In this document: positions 8,144 to 17,058 of the stretch, piece by piece
How positions within the stretch are numbered: position 1 is the stretch's first letter
Layout of the letters: the number at the start of each line of letters is the position of its first letter
Assembly (NCBI GenBank): GCA_026126305.1
Contig: JAHCJI010000008.1
Coordinates: 62,001-126,000, forward strand
Length of the DNA: 64,000 nt
Source: Phycisphaeraceae bacterium
GTDB taxonomy: Bacteria; Planctomycetota; Phycisphaerae; Phycisphaerales; UBA1924
Reading direction: 5' to 3'
The notes under the pieces: model-generated
The model's input: only the letters and a program-made list of their open reading frames with translations
The model's database searches: none
Told to the model about the DNA's origin: nothing
Position numbers and translations under genes: made by a program

Positions 8144-9898
8144 CTAGTCCTCACCCGAATCGAAGACGCCGGGCATGGCCTTTCGGACGCGTTCTCGGAC
8201 GTACGCAGATACGTCCGATGGCGATTCGAGCGATAAGGCCCGCCGGGCGATGCGGGCACATTCCTCTGCGGAAACGCTGCGCACCAGCCGCTTGACCTGC
8301 GGGATCGAAAACGAGCCGACAGAAAGGGTACGCACGCCCAGGCCGATCAGCAAGACGGCAAAGTCCAATTCGGCGGCCGATTCTCCGCAGCAGGACACGG
8401 GGATCTGCCGGCTCTTGGCCCCGCGCATGGTGTCGCGGACCAGCCGCAGCACGGCCGGGTGCATGGCGGTGAAGAGGTCGGCCACGCGTTCATTGGTGCG
8501 ATCGACGGCCAGGGTGTACTGCACAAGGTCGTTGGTGCCGATGCTGAAGAAGGCCGCGTCGCGAGCGAAGCTGGAGGCGATGACGGCGGCGGCGGGCACC
8601 TCGACCATCATGCCCATGGGCACGTTGCGGTCGAAGGGGATGCCCTCTTCGGCCAGGTCTTCCATGACGTCTCGGACGATGGCCTTTGCCTGCCTGAGTT
8701 CCTGCACGGTGGTAATGAGCGGGAACATGATCTTCAGCGGGCCGTGAGCGCTGGCACGAAGGATGGCGCGCAACTGCCTCTTGAACATGGGCAGGTTGCT
8801 GAGGCAATAGCGGATCGATCGATTTCCCAGGAAGGGGTTTCGTTCGGGCAGTTCGACCCGGTGTTGGGTGTACTTGTCGGCCCCCAGGTCGACCGTGCGC
8901 ACAACCAGTTCCATGCCGCGCACTTGTTCGACACACCTCCGGTAGGCGTTGTAGTGCTCTTCCTCGGATGGCTCGCGGTCGCTGGTGAGGTAGAGGAACT
9001 CGGTGCGGTAGAGTCCCACGCCGTGGCCGCCGACTTCGAGGACGTGCGCGACTTCATCGGGAAATTCGATGTTGCCCAGCAAACGGATCGGCACGCCGTC
9101 GGTGGTGACGCTTGGCTCGCTGGCGCGTTCCTTCCAGACCGTCTGCCGTCGTTCGAGTCGGGCCTGTCGGTCGCGGTAGCGGTCCAGTTGCTCGTCGGTC
9201 GGGTCGAGGATAACCACGCCTTCGAGCCCGTCGACGATGATGGCCTGGTCTTCCTGGGCTGCCTTGTCCACGCCGCGAACGCCTACGACGGCGGGGATGT
9301 TCAACGCCCGCGCGACGATGGCCGTGTGGCTCGTGCGGCCGCCCCGATCGGTGACGAAGGCCTGCACCAGTTCACGGTTGAACCCCGCCGCCTGCGATGG
9401 GGTCAGGTCGTCGGCCACGACGATGGCCGGGTGCTTCAACTCGTCCAACGTGCGGTTGTGCTCCCCCATGAGGTGGCCGAGCACACGGTTGCGCAGGTCT
9501 TCGAGGTCGTTGACCTTGGTCGTAAAGGCCGAATCGCCCATGCTCGCGAAACGCCTGGCCCAGTCGCCGAAGGTTTCGTCGACGGCGTGCTCGGCGGCCA
9601 TGTGCTCGGTCTCGATCCGCTTGAAGATGGGATCACGCAGCGACTTATCCTGGAGCACGCCGATATGGAAGAGGAAGATCTTGGCGGCCTCGGTCCCCAT
9701 CTCGCGTTCGGCCCGTTCCTTGACGGCCTGGAGATCGGAGATGGAGGCTTGCAGGGCAGCCCTGGCACGATCGGATTCCTCGGCCGACCCCGCCGCCGGC
9801 GTGAAGCGACGCACGACGCGGCGGTCCTCGTCCTCCAACAGGAAGACCCGGCCGATGACCAGGCCCGGAGAAACCGCGATGCCTCGTAAGACCTCCAT
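8144..9898 (-). CDS. ptsI: Phosphoenolpyruvate-protein phosphotransferase (Enzyme I)
   Basis: Enzyme I autophosphorylates from PEP and passes phosphate to HPr. The 584-residue length is standard. The N-terminal part starts MEVLRGIAVSPGLVIGR and contains the HPr-binding helices. The phosphohistidine segment reads GGRTSHTAIVARALNIPAVVG. The C-terminal PEP-binding barrel shows LYRTEFLYL, VRTVDLGADK, NPFLGNRSIRYCL, MVEVPAAAVIA and SIGTNDLVQYTLAVDR, and ends with the SCCGESA active-site region. No HPr or EII gene is adjacent. Planctomycetes often lack sugar EII components, so a regulatory phosphorelay is as likely as sugar uptake, but that is inference. Family assignment is firm. Confidence 0.95.
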   Translation of the reverse strand: MEVLRGIAVSPGLVIGRVFLLEDEDRRVVRRFTPAAGSAEESDRARAALQASISDLQAVKERAEREMGTEAAKIFLFHIGVLQDKSLRDPIFKRIETEHMAAEHAVDETFGDWARRFASMGDSAFTTKVNDLEDLRNRVLGHLMGEHNRTLDELKHPAIVVADDLTPSQAAGFNRELVQAFVTDRGGRTSHTAIVARALNIPAVVGVRGVDKAAQEDQAIIVDGLEGVVILDPTDEQLDRYRDRQARLERRQTVWKERASEPSVTTDGVPIRLLGNIEFPDEVAHVLEVGGHGVGLYRTEFLYLTSDREPSEEEHYNAYRRCVEQVRGMELVVRTVDLGADKYTQHRVELPERNPFLGNRSIRYCLSNLPMFKRQLRAILRASAHGPLKIMFPLITTVQELRQAKAIVRDVMEDLAEEGIPFDRNVPMGMMVEVPAAAVIASSFARDAAFFSIGTNDLVQYTLAVDRTNERVADLFTAMHPAVLRLVRDTMRGAKSRQIPVSCCGESAAELDFAVLLIGLGVRTLSVGSFSIPQVKRLVRSVSAEECARIARRALSLESPSDVSAYVRERVRKAMPGVFDSGED

Positions 9899-10069
9899 AT
9901 AGCGCCGCGACTCCGGTGTGCTTGGGGCATCGGCCTAGGGCCAGGGCTACCGATAACCCCACGGCCTCAAGATGGCCGAGGGTAGCCGAATCCGGCGTGC
10001 GGGGCCATGCGTATATTCTCGGGGATGCTCCCTGGCATTGGGAATGCCCGATCGTTTTTGAGCATTGGT

Positions 10070-10098
10070 TTGACAATGGGGCCTCTGCGGCCTCTGAT
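10070..10098 (+). promoter_or_regulatory. Candidate sigma-70-type promoter of rho
   Basis: A perfect TTGACA (10070-10075) is followed after 17 bases by TCTGAT (10093-10098; four of six consensus bases). It would give a leader of about 120 bases before the rho ATG. The rest of the 329-bp divergent gap between ptsI and rho holds a GGCATT-GGG-AATGCC hairpin at 10034-10048 with TTTTT six bases later, but no gene. Confidence 0.45.
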
Positions 10099-10227
10099 TC
10101 GCACGGCCAAGGCACAGCGGGCTGAAAGTGTCGCCCGTGTCTGGCCGATACCACGGTGTAGCCGATTCATTGCGACCGGGGCCCAGTCTGGCCTCTCGGC
10201 GCTCGGATCCAGCGGACGAAAGACAAC

Positions 10228-11478
10228 ATGACGACCTTTTCCGGCCTGGTGGACCAACCCCGGCGCGGGGATGTCCGGGTTCGACCCATCGTGGGCGACA
10301 CCGTGCAGTTCCGCGATGACGACCCGATCTTGCCACGATCCCTCGTGGATCGCCTGGCGCTGCGGCCCGGCGTGCGCGTCGAGGTCGAGATCGGTCAACG
10401 ACTGGCCAGCGCGGCCTCCAATGGCCAAGGGCACGGACGCAACAACCGCAATCGGCGGGGACGCCCCCATTCCAGCGTCCAATCGGTTGGCTCGGCACCG
10501 CTGGCCGAACGTGTCCTGCGGATCGAGGGCAGCACGCCGGATGACGCACCGCACCCGACGCCCTTCGAGGAACTGACCACCGTCGACCCGAGCCCTCGCA
10601 TGGCATTGGAGTATCGCGGCTGCCCGGCCTCGTGTCGGCTGATCGATCTTTTCTGCCCGATTGGATTCGGCCAGCGAGCCATGATCGTGAGCCCGCCCAA
10701 GGCCGGCAAGACGACCCTGCTGAAGGACATCGCCACCGCTATCCTTCGCAACCATCCGCACACCGAACTCTTCGTGCTGCTGGTGGACGAGCGTCCCGAG
10801 GAAGTGACGGATTTCCGCCGTTCGCTGACAGGCCACGGCCCGGGCGATCTGGAAAAGCCCTGGGACAGCGGCCGCGTGACCGTGGTGGCTTCGAGTGCCG
10901 ACCACGAGGCCGACCGGCATATCCAGGTGGCAACGCTGACGATGGAACGCTGCAAGCGGCTGGTGGAGTTGGGCAAGGACGTGGTGATCATCCTCGATTC
11001 GTTGACGCGACTCGGCCGCGCCTTTAACCGCTCACGCGAGTATTCCAGCAGCGGGCGCACCATGAGCGGGGGCATCGACAGCAAGGCGCTGGAAGTGCCG
11101 CGTCAGATCTTTGGTGCCGCCCGCCAGACGGAAGAGGCCGGCTCGCTCACCATCATCGCGACGGCGTTGGTCGATACGGGTGGGCAGGGCGACCAGGTCA
11201 TCTTCGAAGAGTTCAAGGGCAGCGGGAACATGGAGTTGATCTTGGACCGCAAGGTCGCCGAGCGGCGTCTCTTCCCAGCCATCAATCTGGCGGCCAGTGG
11301 CACGCGCAAGGAAGACCTGCTGATGCCCAAGCATGAACTCGAAACGGTCAACGCGTTGCGGCGGCGGCTGCTCTCGATGCCCCCGCCCCAGCAGATCGAA
11401 CAGCTCCTTGGCGCTCTCAAGCGATTCGACACCAACGAGATGCTGATCGGGGTCAACCGCGCCGCGAGCCAGGCCTGA
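10228..11478 (+). CDS. rho: Transcription termination factor Rho
   Basis: A hexameric RNA-dependent ATPase that releases transcripts; 416 residues. The Rho-specific Walker A reads PPKAGKTTLLKDIA near residue 155. It is followed by LVDERPEEVTDF, VIILDSLTRLGRAFNR (Walker B), the SGGIDSKAL Q-loop region and the R-loop FEEFKGSGNMELILDR. The N-terminus is short: it opens at the cold-shock-like fold (FSGLVDQPRRG) with no N-terminal helical bundle. Residues about 60-85 hold a Gly/Asn/Arg-rich insert (HGRNNRNRRGR), as in some other phyla. The ATG at 10228 is preceded by GAAAG. The frame is closed upstream, so the short N-terminus is not a start-choice error. Confidence 0.97.
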   Translation: MTTFSGLVDQPRRGDVRVRPIVGDTVQFRDDDPILPRSLVDRLALRPGVRVEVEIGQRLASAASNGQGHGRNNRNRRGRPHSSVQSVGSAPLAERVLRIEGSTPDDAPHPTPFEELTTVDPSPRMALEYRGCPASCRLIDLFCPIGFGQRAMIVSPPKAGKTTLLKDIATAILRNHPHTELFVLLVDERPEEVTDFRRSLTGHGPGDLEKPWDSGRVTVVASSADHEADRHIQVATLTMERCKRLVELGKDVVIILDSLTRLGRAFNRSREYSSSGRTMSGGIDSKALEVPRQIFGAARQTEEAGSLTIIATALVDTGGQGDQVIFEEFKGSGNMELILDRKVAERRLFPAINLAASGTRKEDLLMPKHELETVNALRRRLLSMPPPQQIEQLLGALKRFDTNEMLIGVNRAASQA

Positions 11479-11487
11479 GCGATTGAC

Positions 11488-12414
11488 ATGACCAGGACCC
11501 CCGTCGAGTTGGTGCCGCCCATCGATGGGCTGGACTTGCTGGTGGACGGCCGAGACTTTCTGCTCGTGCGTGTCCAGGACCTTCAAGGCGAGCGCATCCG
11601 CGTGGGCATAGGCGACGCCACGGTGCGACTGCTGTTGATCGTGCGTCCAAGGGCCTCACGGGCTCGCCTGGTGCTGACGGTCCTGGCGGTCATGCTGGGT
11701 GTCGCGGTGGTCATGCTGGGAGCGACGTCGCTTGGATTCTCTCCGATGCTTGTTCTTTCGATGGCCATCGCCGTGGCGGGCGTGGGCATGTTCTTCATCG
11801 TCCTCTCCCAGCCGCCGCGCGAGTACCGCTTCCACGACGACATGCCGGGCGGGCTGGAGCGTCCGCCCCTGCTTGTGATGGCCGAACGTGCGGGCCAGCG
11901 GCGCTGGTTTGCCCTGCGAGATGAACAGGGGCGTACTTTCGGAGACATTGGACACCGACTTGGGCGTTGGCAAGTTCGTGGGTACGAGCCTATCGATCCG
12001 ACCGAGCATCCGGGATCGCCGATGCATGCCTCCGATCGATACACGTCGACCGCTTCCCGTTTGGATGCCTGGGGACACGTCGTGCGAGAGGGTGAGCCCA
12101 CGCCTCGCGGCCGCTCGCCCGAACTGACGCTGTCGATCGTGCGTCATTCCATGAGCTGGGCCTCGCTCCTTGGTGGGCTGATCTCCGGGCCGGTGGGCAT
12201 CGTGCTCTCGGCCCACCACCGCCCCTGGAAGCGGATGGAGTTTCGCCGGGGAGGGGTGGTTGTTGCCACCGGGCATCGGCTGGACGATGGGTCGGCGATG
12301 CGGTTGGAAGTCGCCCCGACTTTCGAGGTGCCCGGGCCCGAGGGCGCTTGGATCGACCGTCGGCACCTGTTGGCCTTGGCCGCGATGGGCCTGAGTTTCG
12401 AAGCCGAACGTTGA
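11488..12414 (+). CDS. Unknown protein with two membrane helices, 308 aa
   Basis: No family recognised. A cytosolic N-terminal stretch of about 55 residues is followed by two adjacent transmembrane helices (about 61-79 and 86-106). A soluble beta-rich domain of about 200 residues with alternating strands (RRWFALRDEQGRTFGDIG; MEFRRGGVVVATGHRLDD) comes next, then a short terminal helix. The pattern of strands wrapping one C-terminal helix loosely recalls scramblase/LURP-like folds, but this is weak. It starts 9 bases after the rho stop codon and ends 23 bases before the pdxJ start, so the three are probably one transcript. Confidence 0.75.
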   Translation: MTRTPVELVPPIDGLDLLVDGRDFLLVRVQDLQGERIRVGIGDATVRLLLIVRPRASRARLVLTVLAVMLGVAVVMLGATSLGFSPMLVLSMAIAVAGVGMFFIVLSQPPREYRFHDDMPGGLERPPLLVMAERAGQRRWFALRDEQGRTFGDIGHRLGRWQVRGYEPIDPTEHPGSPMHASDRYTSTASRLDAWGHVVREGEPTPRGRSPELTLSIVRHSMSWASLLGGLISGPVGIVLSAHHRPWKRMEFRRGGVVVATGHRLDDGSAMRLEVAPTFEVPGPEGAWIDRRHLLALAAMGLSFEAER

Positions 12415-12437
12415 CGCGTCGGGCATACCGTTCTCCC

Positions 12438-13193
12438 ATGATCCAATTGGGCGTGAATATCGATCATGTAGCGACCGTTCGGCAGGCCAGACGCGGGGCC
12501 GAGCCAGACCCCGTCCGGGCCGCCCACGAGGCGGAGATTGGGGGTGCCGACGGCATCACCGCGCACCTTCGCGAGGACCGCCGGCACGTGCAGGACCACG
12601 ACCTGCGTCGCCTTCGCGACACGATCAACGTGCGATTGAACCTGGAGATGGCGGCCACCGATGCCATGATCGAGTTCGCGCGTGGTCTCCAGCCCCATAC
12701 GGCGATGCTTGTGCCCGAGGGCCGGCAGGAGGTAACCACCGAGGGCGGGCTGGACGTGGCCGGGCAGGTCGACGCGATGCGGAGAGTTGTAGATCGGCTC
12801 AAGGACGCGGGGCTGATCGTGAGCGCGTTCATCGATCCGGTTTTGCGGCAGGTGGAGGCGGCGCGCGCGGCGGGTTTTGACGTGTGCGAGGTGCATACGG
12901 GCCCGTACGCGCACGCGTGGGCGCGTTGCGGGGGTGATTTTCGCCGGAGCGAACTGGCCGCGGCGTTGGAGGAGGTGGCTTTGGCAGGTGGCGAGATCCG
13001 TGCCCGTGGAATGCGTTTTAACGCCGGGCACGCATTGAATTACCACAACGTGGGCCCCATCGCCGCGCTGCCCGGCGTCGAGGAGTTGCACATCGGGCAC
13101 GCGATCGTCAGCCGGGCGATCTATACCGGCTTTCGCGAGGCGGTGGCGGAGATGAAACGGCTGATGGTGCAGGCGGCCCGGGTCGATCGCTGA
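12438..13193 (+). CDS. pdxJ: Pyridoxine 5'-phosphate synthase
   Basis: Condenses 3-amino-2-oxopropyl phosphate with DXP to make pyridoxine 5'-phosphate, the last ring-forming step of DXP-dependent vitamin B6 synthesis. It shares the substrate DXP with dxr elsewhere in this window. The 251-residue TIM barrel starts LGVNIDHVATVRQARRG. It contains GGADGITAHLREDRRH, then INVRLNLEMA, FIDPVLRQVEAA, VCEVHTGPYA and the closing GHAIVSRAIYTGF phosphate loop. The ATG at 12438 is chosen because MIQLGVNIDH is the family N-terminus; the frame extends upstream to 12348. Its last 86 bases overlap the convergent lysK gene. Confidence 0.96.
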   Translation: MIQLGVNIDHVATVRQARRGAEPDPVRAAHEAEIGGADGITAHLREDRRHVQDHDLRRLRDTINVRLNLEMAATDAMIEFARGLQPHTAMLVPEGRQEVTTEGGLDVAGQVDAMRRVVDRLKDAGLIVSAFIDPVLRQVEAARAAGFDVCEVHTGPYAHAWARCGGDFRRSELAAALEEVALAGGEIRARGMRFNAGHALNYHNVGPIAALPGVEELHIGHAIVSRAIYTGFREAVAEMKRLMVQAARVDR

Positions 13194-14262
13194 TCGATCG
13201 CACAAGGTCGGGCAGCGCGGCCCGCAGTACCTCGATGCTGCGCAGGTATTCGGGCAGGTCGATCCGCTCGTGGGGCGTGTGGTCGAGGGTGCTGTCGCCC
13301 GGGCCGTAGGCGACGATCGGGCAGTTGAAGGCTTGTGCGACGGTGTTCATGTCGCTTGTGCCGGTCTTGACGGTGGCGGTTGGTCGGCCGCCGATGCCGC
13401 CGATGGCCGCCGAGAGGGCGTTGGCCAGCGGGCCGGCGCGTGGTTCGCGGTGGGCGTGCGCATGGCCCTCGAAGGCGAGTTCACTCTCGCGCGAGGTGTC
13501 GTGGATGAGGCTTTGCAATTCGTTGGGGTCGCACCACGTTGGCAGTCTCAGGCCCAGGGTGAGGCGCGCGGTGTCGCGCAGGCCATCGCTTTCGGTATGG
13601 AAGCGTTGGATGTTGGCGGCGATGGTGTCGAAGTTTCCTTCGTGGCCCAGGTTCCATTCGCTGATCTGGGCAACGATTCGGCGGTGCCATGCGATGGCGC
13701 GTTCGGCGACGGAACTCACGGGCCCGGCGCTGTGGCCGGCGTCTTGCGTGAAGGTGGCGTGGACGAGCAGGCGGCCTTTGTAGCCGATGGCGTAGCGTTC
13801 CCAGCCGCTGGGTTCGCCGATGATGCAGGCTTGGGGTCTGTAGTTGTCTCGGACATACGTTGCGCCGGGTGAGGTTGGTGTTTCTTCGCCGACGGCACCG
13901 ATGACCACGAGCCGGGCGTTGTCGGGAATATGCGTCGTAGCGGCGGCGATGGTGAAGGCACACAGCGGGCCCTTGGCATCGACAGCGCCGCGGCCCCAGA
14001 GCACGCCGTCCTGAATTCGGACGGGGATTTCGCCCGGCACGGTGTCGATGTGGCCCAGCAGCAGGACTTCGGTGGCGCGTGGAGATTCGCTGCCGATGGT
14101 GCCCACGGCGTTGCCCGCGTCGTCGATGATGGCGCGGAATCCGAGCCTTTCCATGCGATCGACGAGCAACGCCACGGCGTTGGCTTCCATGCCCGAGACG
14201 CTCGGCGTGGATACGAGGCCGTGCAGGAGTTCGATGGCGAGGCCTTGGTCGAAACTGGTCAT
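13108..14262 (-). CDS. lysK: [LysW]-lysine/ornithine hydrolase (LysK, ArgE/DapE-like)
   Basis: Metallopeptidase of the M20 family that releases the finished amino acid from the gamma-glutamyl end of LysW, the last step of the carrier pathway. Family motifs are GHIDTVPGE (metal His and catalytic Asp), GRGAVDAKGPL (bridging Asp), the catalytic GEETPTSPG glutamates and C-terminal DHTPHERI. The length of 384 includes a Pro/Ser/Arg-rich tail of about 25 residues that lies entirely in the overlap with pdxJ, so the tail is probably dispensable. Its ATG overlaps the lysZ stop (ATGA), placing it at the end of the lysWXYZK operon. Lysine versus ornithine as product is not decided by these motifs. Confidence 0.88.
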   Translation of the reverse strand: MTSFDQGLAIELLHGLVSTPSVSGMEANAVALLVDRMERLGFRAIIDDAGNAVGTIGSESPRATEVLLLGHIDTVPGEIPVRIQDGVLWGRGAVDAKGPLCAFTIAAATTHIPDNARLVVIGAVGEETPTSPGATYVRDNYRPQACIIGEPSGWERYAIGYKGRLLVHATFTQDAGHSAGPVSSVAERAIAWHRRIVAQISEWNLGHEGNFDTIAANIQRFHTESDGLRDTARLTLGLRLPTWCDPNELQSLIHDTSRESELAFEGHAHAHREPRAGPLANALSAAIGGIGGRPTATVKTGTSDMNTVAQAFNCPIVAYGPGDSTLDHTPHERIDLPEYLRSIEVLRAALPDLVRSISDRPGPPAPSAVSSPPPPRESRYRSPG

Positions 14263-15059
14263 GCGAGCACGGTTCCTTGTCCGGCCAGGGCGCGTTCGAT
14301 GGGATGCTCGCGCCGCGCATCGGCCAGCACAACGCGATGGACGCCCGCGTCGAGCGCTTCGCCGGCGGCGATGACTTTGCGCTTCATGCGGCCTTGGGCG
14401 AGTTCGATGGCGCTGTCCAGTTCGACCCGGGCCAGGCTTGGGATGAGCGTGGCTTCGTCAGGGAAGGCGCGCAACAGGCCCGGCACGTTGGAGAGGATGA
14501 CCAGCGTGTGGGCGCGCATCGCGCCGGCGGTGATGGCGGCGGCTCGGTCGGCATCGACGTTGAGCGGTTCGTGCTCGTGGCCGATGGCGGGCGGGCAGAG
14601 CACGGGGGTCTTCCCGGCCCCGAGCAAGGCATGCAGCAGGTCCGCGTCGACGCGCTCGACCGTGCCGCTGTGGTCGTCGCGGATGATGGTGGTGACGCCG
14701 TTGTCGACCGCGCGGACAGCGGGCTTGCGCCGGGCCTTCCAGAGGCCACCGTCGACGCCGCTCAGGCCCAGCGCGTCAACGCCCAGCGCACGCAGCGTGC
14801 GCACGATGCGGGCGTTGAGCCTTCGGCAGGCCATCTCGAAGATTTCCATCGCCCGGGCGTCGGTGTATCGGCTGGTGTGGCCGCTGGGGCTGGTGATGAA
14901 TCGGGGTGGGACGCCCAATCGCTCGGCCAGCGTGTTGGTATCGTGGGATCCGCCGTGGACGACCACGACGCGCTCGCCCGCGTGGATGAGCCTGGCGATG
15001 TCTTCGCAGGCGAGTTGCGGGCCGATACCCTCAGCCCCGCCGATCTTGACGACGATCAT
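14259..15059 (-). CDS. lysZ: [LysW]-aminoadipate/glutamate kinase (LysZ)
   Basis: ArgB-type amino-acid kinase that phosphorylates the side-chain carboxylate of the LysW-bound amino acid. The 266-residue fold shows the ATP loop VVKIGGAEGIG, VVVVHGGSHDTN for substrate, GLSGVDGGLW, the nucleotide site LVILSNVPGLLR and GRMKRKVIAAGEAL near the C-terminus. It starts 9 bases after the lysY stop, and its stop overlaps lysK by 4 bases. Classical ArgB acts on free N-acetylglutamate; assignment to the carrier pathway comes from its neighbours lysW and lysX rather than from any single residue. Confidence 0.88.
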   Translation of the reverse strand: MIVVKIGGAEGIGPQLACEDIARLIHAGERVVVVHGGSHDTNTLAERLGVPPRFITSPSGHTSRYTDARAMEIFEMACRRLNARIVRTLRALGVDALGLSGVDGGLWKARRKPAVRAVDNGVTTIIRDDHSGTVERVDADLLHALLGAGKTPVLCPPAIGHEHEPLNVDADRAAAITAGAMRAHTLVILSNVPGLLRAFPDEATLIPSLARVELDSAIELAQGRMKRKVIAAGEALDAGVHRVVLADARREHPIERALAGQGTVLA

Positions 15060-15068
15060 GCGATCCTC

Positions 15069-16097
15069 CTAAACCGGGTGCAACCCGAAGAAGCCCAGGC
15101 CCACGGCTTCGTCGAAGCCGCAGGCGATGTTCATGCACTGGACGGCGGTGCCGGCGGCACCCTTACCCAGGTTGTCGATGGCACACAGCGCGACCACCCG
15201 GTTGGTTCCGGACTCGATCTCGAAGCCCACGTCGGCGTAGTTGGTGCCCGCGAGGATCTTGGGCTCGGGCAGGCGGTAGAGCCCACGTTTTTCCCTGACG
15301 ATGCGGACGAAGGGCTCGGTGGCGTAGGCGTCGCGGAACATCTGCCACACCTCACGCTCTGCCAACTCGCGGTTGGTCAGCACGTGGCAGGTGGCGAGCA
15401 CGCCGCGGACAAGATCGGTGGTGGTGGCGGTGACGTGCAGGGGGAAGTCGCCGCAGACCTGGGTGACCTCGGCGGCGTGTCGGTGGCCCGTGGGTGCGAA
15501 GGTGCGCAGGGCGTTGCTGCGTTCGGCGTGGTTGCTGGCGGCACTAGCCTCGGCACCTGATTCGCTCGAGCCCACCTTCACGTCGGCGATGACGCGATCG
15601 ATCACGCCCGCGCGGGCCAGGGGCAAGAGCGCCAGGTTCATGGCCGTGGCGTTGCAACCCACGCCCGAGATGTAGCGGGCGTCGGCCAGTTGCGTGCGGT
15701 TAACCTCGGGCAGGCCGTAGACGAAGCGTTCGAGCCATGGTGGCGCGGGGTGGGGCTGGCCGTAGGTTCGCTCGTAGAGGCCAGCGTCTCGGAGGCGAAA
15801 ATCGCTGCTGAGATCGATGACACGGTGGGCCAGTTCGGCGTATCGGTCGATGCTTCCCGCCGTCTCGCCGTGAGGCAGGCAGAAGAACACAACATCGACC
15901 TGGTCGACATCGGCGGGGCCGATGAGGGCCAGGTCGAGCACGCCGCGCAGATTGGGATGGATGCTGCCGATGGGCCAGCCCGCGCGGCCGCGCGAGGTGG
16001 CCCAGGCGATCGTTGCGTGCGGGTGCCGCGCGAGCAGGCGAAGGAGTTCGCCTCCGGTATAGCCCGCACCCCCAATGATGCCGACGCGCACGCTCAT
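15069..16097 (-). CDS. lysY: [LysW]-aminoadipate/glutamate-phosphate reductase (LysY)
   Basis: ArgC-type NADPH-dependent reductase that turns the acyl phosphate on LysW into the semialdehyde; 342 residues from the ATG at 16097. The NADPH loop is VGIIGGAGYTGGELLRLL. The catalytic cysteine lies in YISGVGCNATAMNLALLPL, and the catalytic His region in the later APTGHRHAAEVTQ. The C-terminal part carries NLGKGAAGTAVQCMN, the family signature. The start overlaps the lysX stop (ATGA); the upstream frame to 16214 is shadow sequence inside lysX. The following aminotransferase step (LysJ) is not encoded in this operon. Confidence 0.88.
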   Translation of the reverse strand: MSVRVGIIGGAGYTGGELLRLLARHPHATIAWATSRGRAGWPIGSIHPNLRGVLDLALIGPADVDQVDVVFFCLPHGETAGSIDRYAELAHRVIDLSSDFRLRDAGLYERTYGQPHPAPPWLERFVYGLPEVNRTQLADARYISGVGCNATAMNLALLPLARAGVIDRVIADVKVGSSESGAEASAASNHAERSNALRTFAPTGHRHAAEVTQVCGDFPLHVTATTTDLVRGVLATCHVLTNRELAEREVWQMFRDAYATEPFVRIVREKRGLYRLPEPKILAGTNYADVGFEIESGTNRVVALCAIDNLGKGAAGTAVQCMNIACGFDEAVGLGFFGLHPV

Positions 16098-16969
16098 ACC
16101 GTGGCCACCGGAGTGCTTGCGATTTGCAGGACGTGGTCGACGATGCAGCCTGGGATGTCCACGCCGGTGGTGTCGATGGAGTTTCGGAACTCCATCGTGG
16201 AGTTGACCTCGCACACCAGCAGCCCGCGCACGGGGTCTTCGAGCAGGTCGATGGCCAAGAGGCTGTGCTCGCCGCCGCCGACAGCCCGGGCCGCGCGTTG
16301 GCAGAGGCCGTCCAACTCCGGCGTGACGGGCATCCCCTGGGCACGGCCGCCTCGTGCGGTGTTGGTGATCCAGTGCGTGCTGTGGCGCATGATGGCGGCG
16401 ATGGTGTGACCGCCCACGACAAAGGCGCGGATGTCGCGGTCGGGCTTGCGGACCAGTTCCTGCAAGTAGATGACGCCGTGGTGGGGTCCGCCAAGGGCGA
16501 GTTTGTGTTCGAGCACGGCTTCGAGGGCGTCGCGGTCATTCAGGCGGCCCACCATGCGGCCCCACGATCCCACGCAGGGCTTGATGACGACGGGGTAGCC
16601 CAGTAGCTCGGCGGCGCGGATTGCGCCCTCGGCGCTGAAGGCGGCGATGGTGCGAGGTGAGGGCACGCCCGCGTCGGTCAGCGCCAGCGTGGTCAGCAGC
16701 TTGTCGCCGCACACGTGCGTGACCGCCGACGGATTCAGGCACACGGTCCCCATGCTCTCGTAGGCACGCACGACGGCCAGAGCCTTGGCGTGGCTGAGGC
16801 AGCGGTCGAGCAGGACGTGGGGCTCGGCGTCTGGCGTGGGTGGTGCGGTGAGGTCCAGGACGGCTTCATCGGCGTGGACGAGCTCGACAGCAATGCCGCG
16901 ACGCTCGAGTTCGTCGATGAGCAGGCGTTCCTCGACGCGGACGCGGGTGTGCAGGAGGGTGAGGCGCAT
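16094..16969 (-). CDS. lysX: LysW-glutamate-family ligase LysX (ATP-grasp)
   Basis: ATP-dependent ligase that joins the alpha-amino group of 2-aminoadipate or glutamate to the C-terminal Glu of LysW, protecting it for later steps. The 291-residue RimK-like ATP-grasp fold shows GDKLLTTLALTDAGVPSPRT, VVIKPCVGSWGRMV (ATP Lys and loop), YLQELVRKPDRDIRAFVVG, and the metal/substrate end LVCEVNSTMEFRNS. The ATG at 16969 has an AAAGGAA site; M1 of the longer frame (16993) does not. The substrate-selecting residues that separate aminoadipate from glutamate enzymes cannot be scored here without an alignment. Confidence 0.9.
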   Translation of the reverse strand: MRLTLLHTRVRVEERLLIDELERRGIAVELVHADEAVLDLTAPPTPDAEPHVLLDRCLSHAKALAVVRAYESMGTVCLNPSAVTHVCGDKLLTTLALTDAGVPSPRTIAAFSAEGAIRAAELLGYPVVIKPCVGSWGRMVGRLNDRDALEAVLEHKLALGGPHHGVIYLQELVRKPDRDIRAFVVGGHTIAAIMRHSTHWITNTARGGRAQGMPVTPELDGLCQRAARAVGGGEHSLLAIDLLEDPVRGLLVCEVNSTMEFRNSIDTTGVDIPGCIVDHVLQIASTPVATV

Positions 16970-17058
16970 GGGGTTCCTTTGGAAACGTGGCAATTGGGGG
17001 ATGGCAATTGGCTATTGGTCAGAGGCTCCAATGGCCATTGCTCCGACTCGGCCCGGCC

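Noticed and set aside
10034..10058. Hairpin GGCATT-GGG-AATGCC followed by TTTTT upstream of rho
   Set aside because: Only a 6-bp stem, six bases from the T-run, and upstream of the better promoter; no transcript it would terminate is evident.
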